Source: Cristatella mucedo
Taxonomy: Eukaryota; Bryozoa; Phylactolaemata; Cristatellidae
Reading direction: 5' to 3'
Assembly: GCA_009760855.2 (NCBI GenBank)
Contig: WPIO01000003.1
Location: 11,522,001 to 11,586,000, forward strand
Length of the DNA stretch: 64,000 nucleotides
Shown: positions 31,591 through 42,722 of the stretch, piece after piece
Layout: every line of letters starts with the position of its first letter
How positions within the stretch are numbered: position 1 is the first letter of the stretch
Program-made: the position numbers and the translations under genes
The notes under the pieces: model-generated
Databases searched by the model: none
Told to the model about the DNA's origin: nothing
The model's input: the letters and a program-made list of their open reading frames with translations, nothing else

Positions 31591-31819
31591 ATTATTATTA
31601 TAATTATTAACCGAGATACTAGGTAGCCGAGCTCGGTAAACTGCTCAGCATTAGCTACGTATAGAAAATAGCCAATTTAGTATTTGATTAACAGTAATAA
31701 GAATAGCTATTTTGAATATTGTCCGAAGAGAACTAAAGCTATTTATCCAGGCGCTTTATAATTTGCCCTAAGAGAATCATTTACCAAGGGTTTACAAGAT
31801 GGATAGTGTTAAAAAAGTA
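31591..31819. other. (ATT)n tract and LINE-2fam tail scrap
   Basis: A short (ATT)n run lies at 31575-31608. Near 31725-31765 a LINE-2fam tail-like sequence (GAGAACTAAAGCTATTTATC, CAGGCGCTTTATAA) is seen without its body. Confidence 0.5.
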
Positions 31820-32645
31820 ATACATTTGTATAGCGCCGTTATATAACTGAATCTTTTTCTAGGCAATTTACAGATGCTATATAGAAAGCATTACAAAATG
31901 ATGATTAGTAATACCCTCAAGCAGCAGGCATAGTGTAAGCAGGTACATTCACATGAAGGACGAATCACGAACACCCACCGAATGCAGTAATTAAAAGGTG
32001 TGTTGTAAGCTTCTTTTTAATTGCCGTCATTTCAGGGGGCGTTGTGACGTGCGTCGCTAGTGAGTTTCAAGCTTTGGGAGCATTGGAACTAAGGGAACGT
32101 CACCAACGGTTTTGAGGTTTGCACGAGGTATGGCTACACGTTTCGAGTCAGAACAGCGGGTTGTACGATTCTTTGCCTGGTGAGGAAGTGGTTCTGATAG
32201 GTAGGATGAAGCCAGAGAATGGAAGAACCTAAACGTGAGTAACAGAACCTTGAAGTCGATGCGTTGCTTAACTGGGAGCCTGCAAATCGCCGAGTAGTGA
32301 TGTGATGTGGCAACGGCGACGCTCACGACAGATGAGCCTGGCTGCAGGGTTTTAGCACCAAGTGTAAGCACCCGATTGCACAGGTCGGGAGACCGGCGAG
32401 GAGTGCCTTACATAAGCCGAGACGGGATGTCAAAGACTCATGGACCAATTTGTATGTAGTATCCCTGTCTTGGCAAGCCCTATTTTTCAATGTTGTATAG
32501 CTGCAAGTAGGCAAACGTGAGTGTGGAGCTGATGTGGTCGTCTAACGAAAGGTCACTTAGGAACAAAACACTTAGATTACGTGCAGATTTAGCAGGAGAC
32601 ATGCTGGAAGAACCGATTTTGATCGTCAGCCATTTCAATTTCTGA
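31820..32645 (-). mobile_element. LINE-2fam fragment, RT thumb to 3' end
   Basis: The minus strand shows [66 protein letters not shown] and PLPHQAKNRTTR. This is the usual order at the end of L2/CR1 RT. The left end carries a TATAGCGCC..CTAGGCAATTTACA tail. It is frame-shifted and dead. Confidence 0.85.
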
Positions 32646-33118
32646 ATCGCAGCGGCGGCAGTACTTCTCGTGCAGCAGACGATAGCGGCAGTGAGCCGGA
32701 ATTCGGTAGCCCGGAATCTTGCCAATAGTAGCCACCGCTGCTGTCCACCCGCACCTCTGTGCATCGTTGTAAGTTTCCTAAAAACAATCTCGCCGCTGTT
32801 GTGCTCCATTTACATTTAGCTTGGGAATGTTCTGTCGCTAAAGCTAAAGTTCACGACTTCGGAATGGCGCTATCGCAAGCAAAGATCCCTAATGGACAGA
32901 GCCAGGGGCGATGTACGCGCTAGCCGGCGAGAGTTCTGCTCTGCATTGCAGGACCAGTGACACCAGGTCAGCCGACTGACGGTAAGGTCAGCGAAGTGCG
33001 AAAGCAGGAAGCTGAAGACGAGCGAGGCAGCACGAAACTTCCGACGTACCGGAACTTGGCAGCAGTAGTGTGTGAGCACCACTTCATAGGTCGGCCGAGG
33101 CAAGCATACCAGTGAGCC
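32646..33118. other. DXO-2 upstream region with predicted splice acceptor
   Basis: CTGCATTGCAG (ending at about 32951) is followed by GACCAGTGACACC. DXO-3 and DXO-4 have TATTGCAGGGCCGGTGAAGAG and TATTGCAGGGCCTGTGAAGAG at similar places. A further shared block is GAAGTGCGAAAGC..GACGAGCG. This predicts a 3' splice site and a conserved untranslated start of the coding exon. The 5' exon was not found. Confidence 0.5.
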
Positions 33119-34132
33119 ATGAGACTCCTGCCGGTCAATTCTACTGACAGCGAATTCCACATCACACCGGCGAGAGAGGTGGACTGCTTCTCGACATCTT
33201 ACAGTGGGCGATTCTTTTGGCGCGACAGGTCAATGCTACGACGGTGCATCTTGTCTTCTAATCATCATGAAATCGTTCGACCGCAAATGAACCTGGACGC
33301 TGGTTACTATGCCTATCGACGAAACCCTACGCAAGCAATCCGTTACAGCTATAGGCGAAACTTACACAATTGCATCAGACGAAACCACGAGCTTATGCAG
33401 CATCCACCGGATTTTGTGTGCTTGGGAAAAGTGCTCGAGGTGATCGCTTGCTCCGTATATGATACCTGCAATTCACCAAGGCGGACTATACTGGCTCGGT
33501 CACTGGGTGGCACCATCTACTTATATAATTATACAGAAAGCTATTATTCATACCCAGGACAGCACAGATTTTCATATTGGGGACGCAGCTTCGAGCGGAA
33601 AATGACGGAAGGCTTCGACCGGGGCGCATTTCACAGCATTATCCGAAGAAATCTAAATAAACATTCGTTGCTTCTTTGCGCGGAAATCGACGGCTACGTT
33701 GGTCGCACAGACCAAAGTAAAACCGATGGCGAGACTTCAAACTACATCGAGCTTAAGACACATCGAATGTTATTCAACCATGCTAGTATAGAAAATTTTC
33801 AAAAATTTCGGATTATGGAGTGGTGGATACACGCCTACCTACTGGGTTTATCGCAGACTATTTGCGGCTTTACCAACCGAAAAGGTGTGGTGACTCTCCT
33901 ACGCCCACTCTTCACGGACGCTATTGCAGACGAGGCCTGGAAAGGGCTCTACAAGTGGAAGCCAGCGCTCATGTTCAGTTTTCTTGACCAATTTCTTACG
34001 CGAGTGAGGGAAATCGTGCCTCCGAACTCAGGCGATCTCGTTTATGTATTCCATATTCAGGAATTTGAAAAGCGTTACATAGCGGAGCAAGAGCTCCCTG
34101 CTTATATGTTTCCTAACTTTTTGCCGCATTAG
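33119..34132 (+). CDS. DXO/Rai1-family protein (DXO-2), active site altered
   Basis: This is an open 337-codon frame from ATG to TAG. It aligns with DXO-1 through EVDCFS, SMLRRC, NLDAGYY, PDFVCLGKVLEVIACSVYD, YWGRSFER with E159, AEIDGY with E189 and D191, YIELKTH with E211 and K213, and WWIHAYLLGLSQTICGF. The metal-binding acidic residues and the ELK lysine remain. The glutamine of the WWxQ motif is His238 here, and the C-terminal P-D-W-Y pattern has become MFPNFLPH. The protein is shorter than DXO-1 because the N-terminal extension is absent. The frame has no stops despite strong divergence, so selection may still act on it. It may be an enzyme with changed specificity or an RNA-binding derivative. 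Confidence 0.8.
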   Translation: MRLLPVNSTDSEFHITPAREVDCFSTSYSGRFFWRDRSMLRRCILSSNHHEIVRPQMNLDAGYYAYRRNPTQAIRYSYRRNLHNCIRRNHELMQHPPDFVCLGKVLEVIACSVYDTCNSPRRTILARSLGGTIYLYNYTESYYSYPGQHRFSYWGRSFERKMTEGFDRGAFHSIIRRNLNKHSLLLCAEIDGYVGRTDQSKTDGETSNYIELKTHRMLFNHASIENFQKFRIMEWWIHAYLLGLSQTICGFTNRKGVVTLLRPLFTDAIADEAWKGLYKWKPALMFSFLDQFLTRVREIVPPNSGDLVYVFHIQEFEKRYIAEQELPAYMFPNFLPH

Positions 34133-34394
34133 TTACCTGTGAATTCAGTTTGAACGAACAGTTGCATCGCTGTGCCCTCTCAGTCGCCTTATTCGCGACG
34201 TTAGAGCATTGAGTCGTCCAAGCTTTCACTTCACATCAAAAATATGTACGCGGCTGCGGAAAATGCTGGCTATGTATACAGTTTTTATTTATTGACAAAG
34301 TTTCTCCGCATTTATAGCACAAATCATCTGCTCGCAAAGGTCTTGCCGAGACGTTAAAATGAGCACCACCGCCCCCACCCGACATGCGCATCTT
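34133..34394. other. Conserved 3' flank of DXO-2
   Basis: The stretch TTTTTATTTATTGACAAAG, CCGCATTTATAGC and GGTCTTGCCGAGA recurs downstream of DXO-3 (43850-43925). On the minus strand it contains AATAAATAAA. It belongs to the duplicated unit. No plus-strand AATAAA was seen. Confidence 0.5.
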
Positions 34395-34705
34395 TGTTGT
34401 GTGAGCCTGCTGGCTTTTGTAATTAGCTCAGCGTCCGGCCACTAACGTTAGCCCCACCTGAGCTTGTGGTTAGGCAGTTCACTCGGCGCAGCGTCCGGCC
34501 TTTGATGTAGGGTATGTAGTTCGCCGCAGCTGCGTTCCCCCCCCCCCCTCCGTCTGCGGTGAGTCAGACAGCTCGCATATATGCGCGAGCGAGAGAGTGC
34601 GCTTGGAGCCTCGTTTGTCGCTCTCGTCCGCTCTGCGTATCCGTGAGACGCCGCTAGAACTGGCGCCTCCGCCGGAGCCGCTGTAGTACAACACCGTGTT
34701 TTTTT
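34395..34705 (+). repeat. LTR-like repeat family X, copy 1
   Basis: It shares with 61509-61905 the order GTGTGAGCCTGCTGGCTTTT, GTAATTAG, CATATATGC, GAGAGAGTG..TCGTTTGTCGC, CGCTAGA and GCCGGAGCCGCTGTA..CAACA. The ending GCCGGAGCCACTGCAACA-type sequence resembles a Gypsy LTR end. No internal region was found, so this may be a solo LTR. Confidence 0.5.
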
Positions 34706-35189
34706 AAATGGCAGCACACTCTACGCATCTCGCTTTTGGCACGCGACCGTCGAGCACGTCAGCGGCCTGTTTCAGCTTCCACCGTAAATATAAGGCCCGT
34801 CCGAGACTTCGGACTTTGAAGGAAGTCACTGGGCTTCGAATCTATTGCGTCCCCATTGCGGCAAGGCAATGGAGCCACTCGGGCGCGCTCCAGCGAGAAG
34901 CTGGACGCCGCGTTAGCGTGACGTGGCTTCCGAGCACCGATGTACCCTCGCTTCGCGAGCAGCCCGCCGCGGCGGCATTCAGCGCTTTCGTTGGATCAAC
35001 CCGTTCGCTGGGCACATATTCTCCTTCTCAGCTACGCTCAGTCAGGATTCAGTCGGGACTTTGGCTACTCGCGCAGTGATCGCGGTGCGATCACTGAGAA
35101 AGGGGCTCAAGTTATTCCAGGTGCTTCGAAAAAACTGATCGTCCGACGCCGCGAAGGCGCCGTGTGGTCCGACGCTGTAGACAGATCTG
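34706..35189. other. Unrecognised DNA with overlapping open frames
   Basis: Plus-strand frames at 34708-35079 and 34940-35311 overlap in different phases and have no recognisable domain. The second unit has no clear counterpart for them. Confidence 0.35.
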
Positions 35190-35312
35190 CCTCAAGACTC
35201 GGACTCTACTTGACTGGACAGGTGTGGATCAAACGACGCCAGGCCTCTTCGTCTAGATCGAACGTTGTTCTACCCAATCGCTTGAGCGGGTTGTTGCGAT
35301 TGATGTTATAGA

Positions 35313-35480
35313 AGGTACCTGGGTCGTAGCCGAGAAACAAGAGGCTTGTACTTCATGCCTCAGGTCATGGGTTTGAATCCTGTGACAAAGAATTCTCCAA
35401 CATCCTTGCAAGAGAGAGTGATAACCGTAAGGGATGTTATGTTGCTTCGTAGATGAGACTGCTGAGTTAGCCGAACTTTA
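35313..35480 (+). mobile_element. SINE family D (tRNA-like), second copy
   Basis: CTGGGTCGTAGCCGAGAAAC (A-box-like), GGTCATGGGTTTGAATCC (B box) and a tail CAAGAGAGAGTGATAACC. It is better kept than at 26445. Confidence 0.55.
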
Positions 35481-36416
35481 CTTTTATTTAGCTATATCCT
35501 TACTTACTCATCGAATGGAGCTAATCTAGTGTAGCAGTCCTAATTTTTCCGCACACAATTTATTAGCAGCTAGAGGAAGAGTGGTTTCAGAGGTCTGATA
35601 TCGCATGAATTGCGAACAATTTTCTCCCGGCGTGAATTGTTCCATCTTCCTATCCGACGAGCAATAGGCGGCTGTTTTCTGAGACTCTTCACTCTAACAA
35701 TTGGTGAGACTTGCAAGCTATTAGCTAAGACTGCGGAATTCAATACTGGCTTTATCAGTATACAGACGGAAGAGCGGAAATTTGAGCGACTTCAGAACAG
35801 CTTTTTATTTATTGAAACTTTGGTGAAAAATATCCAGTTCCCAAGCGGCGTCGGCGTGCCATTGGTAGCGCGTGCTAAAGCCGTATCCGTGCTAGCGGCA
35901 CCAGCAAAGGTCGATAATTAAAAAGGCAGTTATAGGGCACTGATTTTCAGGTGCACTATATTTACAAAATATTTCGACTTTCCATAAATGTGGCGGCACG
36001 AAATTATTATTCTTTGTAAGGGTTGCTAAGAAGCCCGTCTTTTTGAGTTATTCGACATGCAGAAGAAGAGTCTGCTTCCAAAAAAGGCTAGTATCTTTCA
36101 AAGCCTTATCAGCTCGTGCCAATTTGATGCAAATGTTTGCGAAGTTTCTCCATATTGCGCCAACAAGCCTTGAATGAGACCAACAAGGCATTTTGAAAAT
36201 AGCGTTCCATCAGCGCTCTAGTTCAAAGTCGGTCTCTAGTTCATCCAGCGACGGTTAGGCGTTAGGTGTAATGATGTACTAATTAACTCTGGGTTTATAT
36301 CAAGGAAAAGCCTCGCTGTTAGGCTTTACAATACCATTGCATTTTATTACCAAAATTGAATTAGACGAACCGCATTCATGACTAAAGCACCCGAGTAAGA
36401 TTTCCCTATTGTAGCC

Positions 36417-36586
36417 CGGTGAGCCACAATGGCTCACTAGGTACGGCGGTTACTTTTCACGATCTCGGCCCCGAGGTCGTATGTTCGAATCCAGCGGTGG
36501 GCAATCCTTTATCCCCGTTGCAAGCGGTGGTGATAGCCGTAGAGGCTCTTCTGTTGCTATACAAAAGAGGCTGTTAAATCAGCTAG
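36417..36586 (+). mobile_element. SINE family B, inserted after duplication
   Basis: It is full length: GTGAGCCACAATGGCTCACT, CTTTTCACGATCTCGG, B box ATGTTCGAATCC, GTGGGCAATCCTTTATCC, GGTGGTGATAGCCG and GGCTGTTAAATCAGCTA. It is absent from the corresponding place in the first block A. Confidence 0.9.
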
Positions 36587-37330
36587 AACATTTTTCCATA
36601 TCAACCCAGTGGTCATACTGACTTTGCATGTGGGCGAATAGCATTCAACCCCGGCGTCTCTAGAATGCTTCGCCTTATCCTAAAGTGAGCACTAATCGCA
36701 TACCATAACTTGTTGACAATAAATAGTAAGTTGTTTTCTTGACTTCGATAAAGTGTTGCCATATAACTCTTGTGATAGACGAGAGTTGCAGCACAGCAAT
36801 GACCTGACAATATGAGACTCGCTGTGCAGCAGTCAGGTAGGCGTGTTCGTGCCTGGGCGAAGTAGCGTCTCTAAAGCCGTGCCGACCGGTCTGTGCTGGC
36901 AGGGCGCAAGGTGAATACTTCATAAAATTGTGCAATTGTAGCGTTTCGGTGAGCAGGCTAGAAATTTCGCATTAGTTATTGCTTTAACGTCTCCTCCGAG
37001 GGCGCCAGTAATGAAACTGGCTGCCCCTTACGGGACTGCTGCCTGTAAGTAATCGGAGTGCTGTGATGTACTGACGCCCTTGGACGACGGCCGCGTCAGC
37101 GCACATCAGCAGCATGCAGCCGGTGCGCGATCCATTGTACGGGGGGGGGCTCTGCGGTGTCTTTGGCTGCTGGATTAGCGATCGTTCTAGTTCAAAGCTT
37201 ATTGCAACCAGTGCATATGCTTAGTTGGAAAGCATAGTCTGCATTTTATGAAAAGATGGCATAACCATAGGGATCGACGCAAAAGAGCTTTGATTTCAGT
37301 GATCAACTTATCAGTTGTGAAATAAAAATT

Positions 37331-38664
37331 GAAGGTGGTAAGACGGGTTTTCATTACATATATTATTTTACTAACACCCTTATACGACTTGCTCCTGCTG
37401 ATACCCTAGGTCTTCTTTGATTATAATAAGAAAAAAATACAAGTCAACTCGGTAGGCAGAAAACTATGAGTCTACAGAGTTGACTTGTGGTTTTCTTTCA
37501 AATGTATAGAGTCAGCTACTTCTCCGAAATGTCCAGTTCACAAGAAAATTGGGGATATTAGCTAGCTATTAGCTAAGACGCCAGAATTCAATCCGTGCTT
37601 TATCGGCGTAAAAAATGAAGAACAGCAATTTGAAGGGCTTCAGAATAGTTATTTCATTGAGTGAAGTTTTTCAAAAACCATTATGTCCAGTTCACGAGCG
37701 TCTTAGGTTGCCTGCCATTGATAGCGCGCGCCGAAGCCCTCTGGTGTATTTATGGTACCGGCAAAGATCGATAATTACGTGGGCAGTTACAGAGCGCTGC
37801 GCGTGAGGCGCACTGTATTGATTAGGTTTTTCACTTAACAAAAATGTGATATCGTGTGACTGTGTCTCCAATGGCGGATGTGCTTATGGAGTCTCACCGA
37901 GACACGGAGACACGGCGAGCGAACGTGAGCAGTTAACGAGATCTGATCTTTTTTCCCCGGAGGGTACATATACGAGCTGGCTGTCTCACCACAGATAAGG
38001 TAGTGCATCTGTGGTGGGCCACATGCTTACATCACAGGCTGCAACAGGGCAATTGCTCAACCACCTGCTGCAGGTGGGGCATACATTAGTGGCCGATGCT
38101 GCTGCACTAATTGCAATAGCAGAAGCAGCAGGCGCACACAACAGTGGACAGTATGAAATTTTTTTAGCGAGGATAATCTTGAGCTAATCTCACTGCGGCT
38201 CTGCTGTGCGCGCCTGCTTTAATTATAATCGGCACGAGCTCCTCGCCAGCGGTCCAGGCTTAGGCAAATGGCACAGCGAAGGGTTCTGCTGCAAATGTAC
38301 GTATTATTGCCTGACTGCGGAACATTACCAGTCTAGAGTGTATTCCCCAAACACTGGTTATAGTCAGCCTCCGACTTAGGACTTTTCGACTTGCGATATA
38401 ATTCGGATATACAAATTCATGTGACGTAAAAGTCGCTAATCATAATTTATCCGAGAGAAATTCAAAATCAGCGCGCGATCTGAAGATTTGACCACGCCCA
38501 AAATTGTAGGGATGAATCGATGTGTGACAGCGTCAGACCATATGTCAGTCAGAATATAACAGATACCATTCTTGAATAAAGAAAGTTCTACTAAAGACAG
38601 GTTTTCCGGTCATTGTTAATTTCGAAAATCGGGTACTGACTTATTTTATAGCAGACAATTGTTC
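37331..38664. other. Spacer with a third partial block A copy
   Basis: At 37560-37850 landmarks of block A recur: AGCTAGCTATTAGCTAAGAC, GTCCAGTTCACGAGCG, TTGATAGCGCGCG and GGCAAAGATCGATAAT. The rest (37860-38664) has no recognisable gene. A GTGGGGCATACATTAGTGG segment and CAGCAGCA runs are present near 38075. Confidence 0.55.
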
Positions 38665-38815
38665 TATGAAGCTTTTAAGCTTACGTTCAGGCAAACGGCG
38701 TCCTTACCGAAAGGAAAAAACTGTGCTTTTACCCGTTGAAGAAGCGCTGAGTAAAAGTGATTTTCAGCTCCACTCGAAAGTTGCTGAACGATATCCTTGG
38801 GTGAGCCTGAATGCT

Positions 38816-39505
38816 GGTATCTAAGGAGCGCCACCTGGCGGAGCTTCTCTTGACGCTTGGTTTGAATGTGCACTTGTGCCTCTAACTGGAAGAGCTCGAA
38901 GAAGCACGCCCGGCAATTAATTGGACGCATCTCAATGTAACTGTACGGATGAATACAATACAAAGACACGCGTCGCACCTCAATGCCCGGAGCGCCGCCG
39001 CTCTGCGCGCCTCATCCGCAGCCTACTGCAGCGTCTCGAATGCTATCGCCAAGTTTATGGAAATGGTAGCCGCTACAGAAGTAGACCTTGCAAGTGCACG
39101 CGGAAAGCGCGTCGGTCCAGCATCCGCTATGGTTTCGTCTAGAAGGTGTCGGATAGCCGCGGATATAGTTTCGGTTATCGTCGCGAACGGTGCGGAACGC
39201 CGGGCGACGAGCAACGCCACCAGGGGCAGGGAGAAGCACAACTCTCATCGCCCCTCTCGCCCACCGGAGTGCCGCGCCTCTCTTGTCACAACGATCACTA
39301 AAAGCGCGTTCCGACCGCGTACCACAGCGAGTGTCGCAGCCCACTCGTACAACGATCGGGAGCGTGCCGTCAATTAAACGAAACCGCGGGGGAGAAAGAA
39401 ACTTCTTCGTAGTGTGCAACAAAGGAGTGACCCGCCCGCGACTCTTAAAACACACAGGTAGACGTTCGCTTCTTCTGCGCACCTAATTTAATCTATTTAA
39501 CTAGA
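38816..39505. other. 690-bp segment absent from the first unit
   Basis: Relative to the first unit, extra DNA lies between GAGCCT (38812) and ATATTTTAAATATTC (39508). It is GC-richer than its surroundings. It has a plus-strand ATG frame of 142 codons (38949-39377, Ala/Arg-rich) and a minus-strand frame of 156 codons (39012-39482). No domain is recognised and no inverted ends are evident. It was either inserted here or lost from unit 1. Confidence 0.5.
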
Positions 39506-39509
39506 TATA

Positions 39510-40325
39510 TTTTAAATATTCTTGCATGTTTTGATGCAAATACGTACACTAGACTTGTACACGCGCGAGTACGTATATATATATTGCTGCTCTTCCTGTC
39601 CGCCTCATTCCAAATTTCGTCATTGTAAGGGTGAGTTCGCCAGCTGCACAGCGCGTACTGGCACTATTGCCGTTCGAACTGCTAAGTTGAATTGATAGAG
39701 GACATTTACTTTATGCTTTCCGCTGCTGGTATCCTTAGGTTTGATCTTCATTTGAGCCGTGCGTAATAGTGTGCTTGCTAATTTGTAATGTGCACGGAAA
39801 GTGGTAGATAATTATTAGAGGACCATTGAGCATTAAAGGACATTGAGAGGCAGGCTCCCTTGCTGCCCACTTGCTGCCAAGCGAAAACGCTTGGCTCGGC
39901 AGCAAGTGAGCAATAAAGTGCCGAGAGTCCTGCCTCACAAATACGTCCGAAGAAGTATACGTTTACTATTACACAATGGCATCTACTAGAAACCATGTTT
40001 CCGGGAAGACCAGAGGCGTTAATTCAACCGATGTGCTTGGGGCAGATTCAGTAGTCGTAGAACCAGCCGCATTTTAGCATAGCTATTAAATTATTGATAC
40101 CAGTAAAAAATGTGGCTTCGAATGCATGCAGAAGCACACTTTGTAAATTAGGTCTACTGCACAAGTACAGGGAGTACTTTAACACGCTCATTTATGTTGC
40201 ACCAGACGAGCTTTAGTGTCTCACGCTTTCAGTTGCAGCGTAAAAAATAATTGCCTGCAGCATCACTCGAACCCACGACGTGGGTGTTACGATGCGTTTG
40301 TAGCTACTCGCAAGCTCAGCCCAAG
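39510..40325. repeat. Conserved non-coding core of block B, second copy
   Basis: From 39735 to 40325 it is near-identical to 30230-30795, including the bulged hairpin (39868-39908) and the segment AACCCACGACGTGGGTGTTA. Confidence 0.85.
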
Positions 40326-40739
40326 GTTTGATGGAAGATTCGCTGACCCGTTAGAGCTGGCTAGACGACGCTGCTATTGGCTGCCTCTCTCTATCTTCTG
40401 CCAACTTGCTAAGAAATAAGCTTTAACATGAGGATTTCGAGAAGAGATTAGGAGTTAGCACTATTTCAAAAAAGCCTACCCCTTTGTTCTATAATACAAA
40501 CTCCTACGCGAGTGGCGGTATCAGCACATTTTCAGGGGGGGGGACGACAGTCAGATCAGTCAGCATTTTGCAACGTAATGGCAAGCACTTAAAGAAACAG
40601 CGGGAAAATTGACCGCTCTGTGCAGGCATTTCGCAAAAACTCTGACTCAGCAAAGCGAGTCCACTGGGAACTGTTCGTAGATTGATGTTAGCAGTAACAG
40701 AGTTTTATAGGCAGATCTTAAGAGAGCAGTAAGAGAGTT

Positions 40740-40815
40740 TTATAGACAGATCTTGAGAGAGAGATAGAGAGAGAGAGAGAGGCGGGGGGGGAGAGAGAGA
40801 GAGAGAGAGAGAGGA

Positions 40816-40866
<51 letters not shown>

Positions 40867-40898
40867 CTGAGCTTTACATAGGATACCGTACGTTGAAC

Positions 40899-40930
<32 letters not shown>
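40740..40930. repeat. (GA)n and (AT)n microsatellites
   Basis: A (GA)n tract with a short G run occupies about 40766-40861. An (AT)n tract lies at 40903-40929. Neither is present in the first unit. Confidence 0.95.
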
Positions 40931-40931
<1 letters not shown>

Positions 40932-41204
40932 GTATTCAACAGATTAAATAAATGGCAAACAAAATTAATTTAGCTACCGTGAAACAGTGAGTAACGCAAG
41001 CACTAACAGTCAGTAGTGAGTCGGCTTCTGAGTCTGGCGAGTTCTGCTTCTGCAGTGCCCGTTCATAAGTGGCCTCGTTATCCAGAAACAACACGACTAT
41101 CGCCCAAGGTACAAGCGGTTGTGCATTACCGCCTCTTCTTACAGAGGTTCAACTTTTAACCCGCTTGCTGGGACATCTCAAGACCTTTAGAATGATAGCT
41201 CAGG

Positions 41205-41345
41205 AGGAAAGGTGCTTGCTCCTAATGACCGAGGAGGTGCATTCAACTCTTGCAGCGGGCGATCCTTTATTGCCACCTACAAGTGGTAGTGAGAGCCGTT
41301 AGGGCTCCTTCGCTGCAATATGAAAGAGGCTTTTAAATCAGCTAA
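41205..41345 (+). mobile_element. SINE family B, in block B second copy
   Basis: GCGGGCGATCCTTTATTGCC, GTGGTAGTGAGAGCCG and GAGGCTTTTAAATCAGCTAA identify it. The position matches 31105-31240. Confidence 0.8.
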
Positions 41346-41760
41346 TATTAGTTATTTATTAGGAAGCTCTCTTGGTGGTTTTTCTAGTGCTAAGTCCGCC
41401 ACATTCCTCCTTGAAAGAGATTTCGAATCTGTCGCCCACAGCTGCTTTCACAGCTAGATGCAAAGTCACATAGCATACCTCGTTAGGAGGCAGTTCGCCA
41501 CGTTTACGAGGAATTCCATTCATCAGATCGCTGCTCGCTGTGACGCCGCCGTGTACCTCTCAAGTACTTGACGCGTACATCAAGACCAGAAGGCGTACAG
41601 TGAGGCCTAAGTTGGTTGCTCTTCGTGCTCCTAACTTATTTGCTCTGTGTGCGGACCCGTTTAAGATAAGCTCGGACCAATGGGTCAGCGCTCGGGCGCA
41701 GAGCGACAGCTGCCCATTATTTAAAGGAGGAATATACTATATCGAAATGTGCTAGAGTGA

Positions 41761-42129
41761 AAATTCTTGTGAGATGGGCCTTTCGCCTTTGTTAAGTGCC
41801 AGCAATCAAAATCTCAACTCTTTTGAGACTAACGGAAAACTGCTGCGAAGGAGCAACTAGTATTGCTTCACCGCGAGGCGTAGCTCGAGGACACCAAATT
41901 TAAAAGACTTCGGAAAAATTACAACGAATTCACAAGTAAATGGAAAGCTTAGATACACTCTGAAAATAGTAAAGCCAGACCCTCATAGTAACTGAACTAG
42001 AACTTCGCAAATGACCTGGAAAACCAGCGACTTTCTACAGGCCATGCTGCTCATAATCCTTGTTATAATCTCTTAAGAACTAATTGGTTCACAATCTTTG
42101 CTCGAATGAATTTATGATTTTCATGCGCG
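41761..42129. other. Unrecognised DNA
   Basis: No gene or repeat recognised. Confidence 0.4.
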
Positions 42130-42247
42130 TGCCATTGTATAGCACCATAAGAGTTCTTAATATTTCCCTTGATCCTCATGTAACTCGCATGGTTTGAGCC
42201 CATGACCTGGGTTCATTAGAATCTAGCCACTGGGCCAAACCAGAGCG
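42130..42247 (-). mobile_element. SINE family A, degraded
   Basis: The minus strand reads CTGGTTTGGCCCAGTGGCTA, GGTCATGGGCTCAAACC and AAGAACTCTTATGGTGCTAT. The middle has diverged. Confidence 0.8.
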
Positions 42248-42722
42248 GCTCTTATCGTACTGCATCTTGAAAATTGATTTCTATAGCTCATTTAACTGCT
42301 GTAATTTCATTTATTTTAGAAATTCATTCTGTAAGTGCTGGTCTCAGTTTAAGCTTGATTGGTTGAACATTTGGGTCTAATTATATCTATACCACTCTAT
42401 TGCTTTTCCTAGCAACAGCAGCTGAAGGGCTTCGTATGCAGCAGACAAAGCCGATGGCGAATAGGCATTACAATAATAATCGGTATACGTTTCCTAAGAA
42501 TAATTTCAACCCTATGTTCCGTACGTATTGAGGTTTGAATTTCCTTTGTCGCAAAGGTTAATGCAACAAAATGAGACTATCTTAAACAAGGAAAGGTCAT
42601 TTTAAGGCCAAGATAGGAGGAATGGATGGACGGATTCATATATTTCTGTATTGCAGGGCCGGTGAAGAGCAGGCAAAATTATGCCACTGCTAAAGCCAGA
42701 AACTAAAGACGAGTGATCCTAC
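42248..42722. other. DXO-3 upstream region with predicted splice acceptor
   Basis: A pyrimidine-rich CATATATTTCTGTATTGCAG ending at 42657 is a good 3' splice site. It is followed by GGCCGGTGAAGAGCAGGC, which is nearly identical to the same place upstream of DXO-4. A short AACTAAAGACGAGTG segment matches the DXO-2 leader. Confidence 0.5.

Larger units (their letters stand above)
35190..37330. repeat. Duplicated block A, second copy
   Basis: It matches 26290-28260. A full SINE-B (36417-36586) sits between ATTGTAGCC and the AACCCAGTGGTCATACTGAC segment. In the first copy these are nearly contiguous (27561-27592), so the SINE arrived after the duplication. Confidence 0.85.
38665..41760. repeat. 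Duplicated block B, second copy
   Basis: It is the counterpart of 29810-31590, enlarged by an insertion at 38816-39505, one at 40326-40590 and two microsatellites. The near-identical core is at 39510-40325. Downstream similarity resumes near 40590 and runs to about 41700. Confidence 0.85.

Noticed and set aside
33060-33118. A frame ending CEHHF just upstream of the DXO-2 ATG, suggestive of a THAP zinc finger
   Set aside because: The other cysteines and the THAP core are absent, the frame stops before the ATG, and DXO-3 and DXO-4 do not keep it.
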